Source of the DNA: RUG100 sp034927505
Lineage (GTDB): Bacteria; Bacillota; Clostridia; Peptostreptococcales; Anaerovoracaceae
Reading direction: 5' to 3'
Assembly (NCBI GenBank): GCA_034927505.1
Contig: JAYFPY010000036.1
Span: forward strand, 1-13,940
DNA length: 13,940 nucleotides
The translations under genes were made by a program, and so were the position numbers. This document shows positions 13,871 to 13,940 of the stretch, piece by piece; position 1 is the stretch's first letter, and every line of letters starts with the position of its first letter. The notes under the pieces are model-generated. The model was not told where the DNA came from. It ran no database searches and worked only from the letters and a program-made list of their open reading frames with translations.

Positions 13871-13940
13871 AAGCAAGCTGTCGCAAAAGAGAACGAAAGT
13901 GAAAGCGAAAAAAAGTTTTGAAAAAACGAAAAAAGTTGTT

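Noticed and set aside
1..13940. CRISPR arrays, tRNA or rRNA genes, phage modules
   Set aside because: No regularly spaced repeats, no cloverleaf or rRNA sequence and no phage-type genes were seen on either strand.

Overview
This window looks like a chromosomal housekeeping segment of a low-to-mid G+C Firmicute of the class Clostridia. The order murC / glmU-like / prs / pth / mfd / MurJ-SpoVB-like flippase / mazG / hup / rqcP follows the conserved 'glmU-prs-pth-mfd-yabM-yabN-yabO' neighbourhood of Bacillus and Clostridium. Strong GGAGG ribosome binding sites, overlapping start/stop codons and a tetrahydrofolate riboswitch in front of folT fit the same group. The genes that usually sit in this cluster in spore formers (spoVG, spoVT, yabP, yabQ) are absent, as is divIC, which suggests a non-sporulating or reduced lineage. 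I cannot name the genus.

Layout. Bases 1 to about 140 hold the 3' end of an IS30-family transposase and its right terminal sequence. From 230 to 7138 runs a tight plus-strand block: murC, a glmU-like gene with only the acetyltransferase half, prs, pth and mfd. Neighbouring genes overlap or lie within about 11 bases of each other. The 371-base gap 7139-7509 is not empty. It holds a self-contained unit with a consensus promoter, a hairpin plus T-run in the leader, a 35-residue single-pass membrane protein ORF and a strong terminator, followed by the promoter of the next gene. From 7510 to 11257 come a methylthioadenosine/S-adenosylhomocysteine deaminase-type amidohydrolase, the flippase and mazG, coupled by ATGA-type overlaps. 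HU (hup) ends in a terminator and is followed directly by rqcP.

On the minus strand, folT (folate ECF transporter S component) lies at 11890-12420 behind a THF riboswitch (12497-12589) and an SD-sequestering, T-run-bearing hairpin. It diverges from an MFS transporter on the plus strand (12653-13801). The two promoters are back to back with overlapping -35 elements, and the MFS gene appears to be leaderless. The window ends with an A-rich stretch and a near-perfect TTGACA-N17-TAAGAT promoter of the kind that drives rRNA or tRNA operons. Its product lies outside the window.

Functionally the block combines cell-wall precursor synthesis (MurC, GlmU-type acetyltransferase, lipid II-flippase-like protein), PRPP supply (Prs), translation rescue (Pth, RqcP), transcription-coupled repair (Mfd), nucleotide sanitation (MazG), nucleoid structure (HU), SAM-byproduct salvage (MtaD-like) and folate uptake (FolT). 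The least explained parts are the small membrane-protein unit at 7153-7445, the one-domain GlmU, and the divergent folT/MFS control region.
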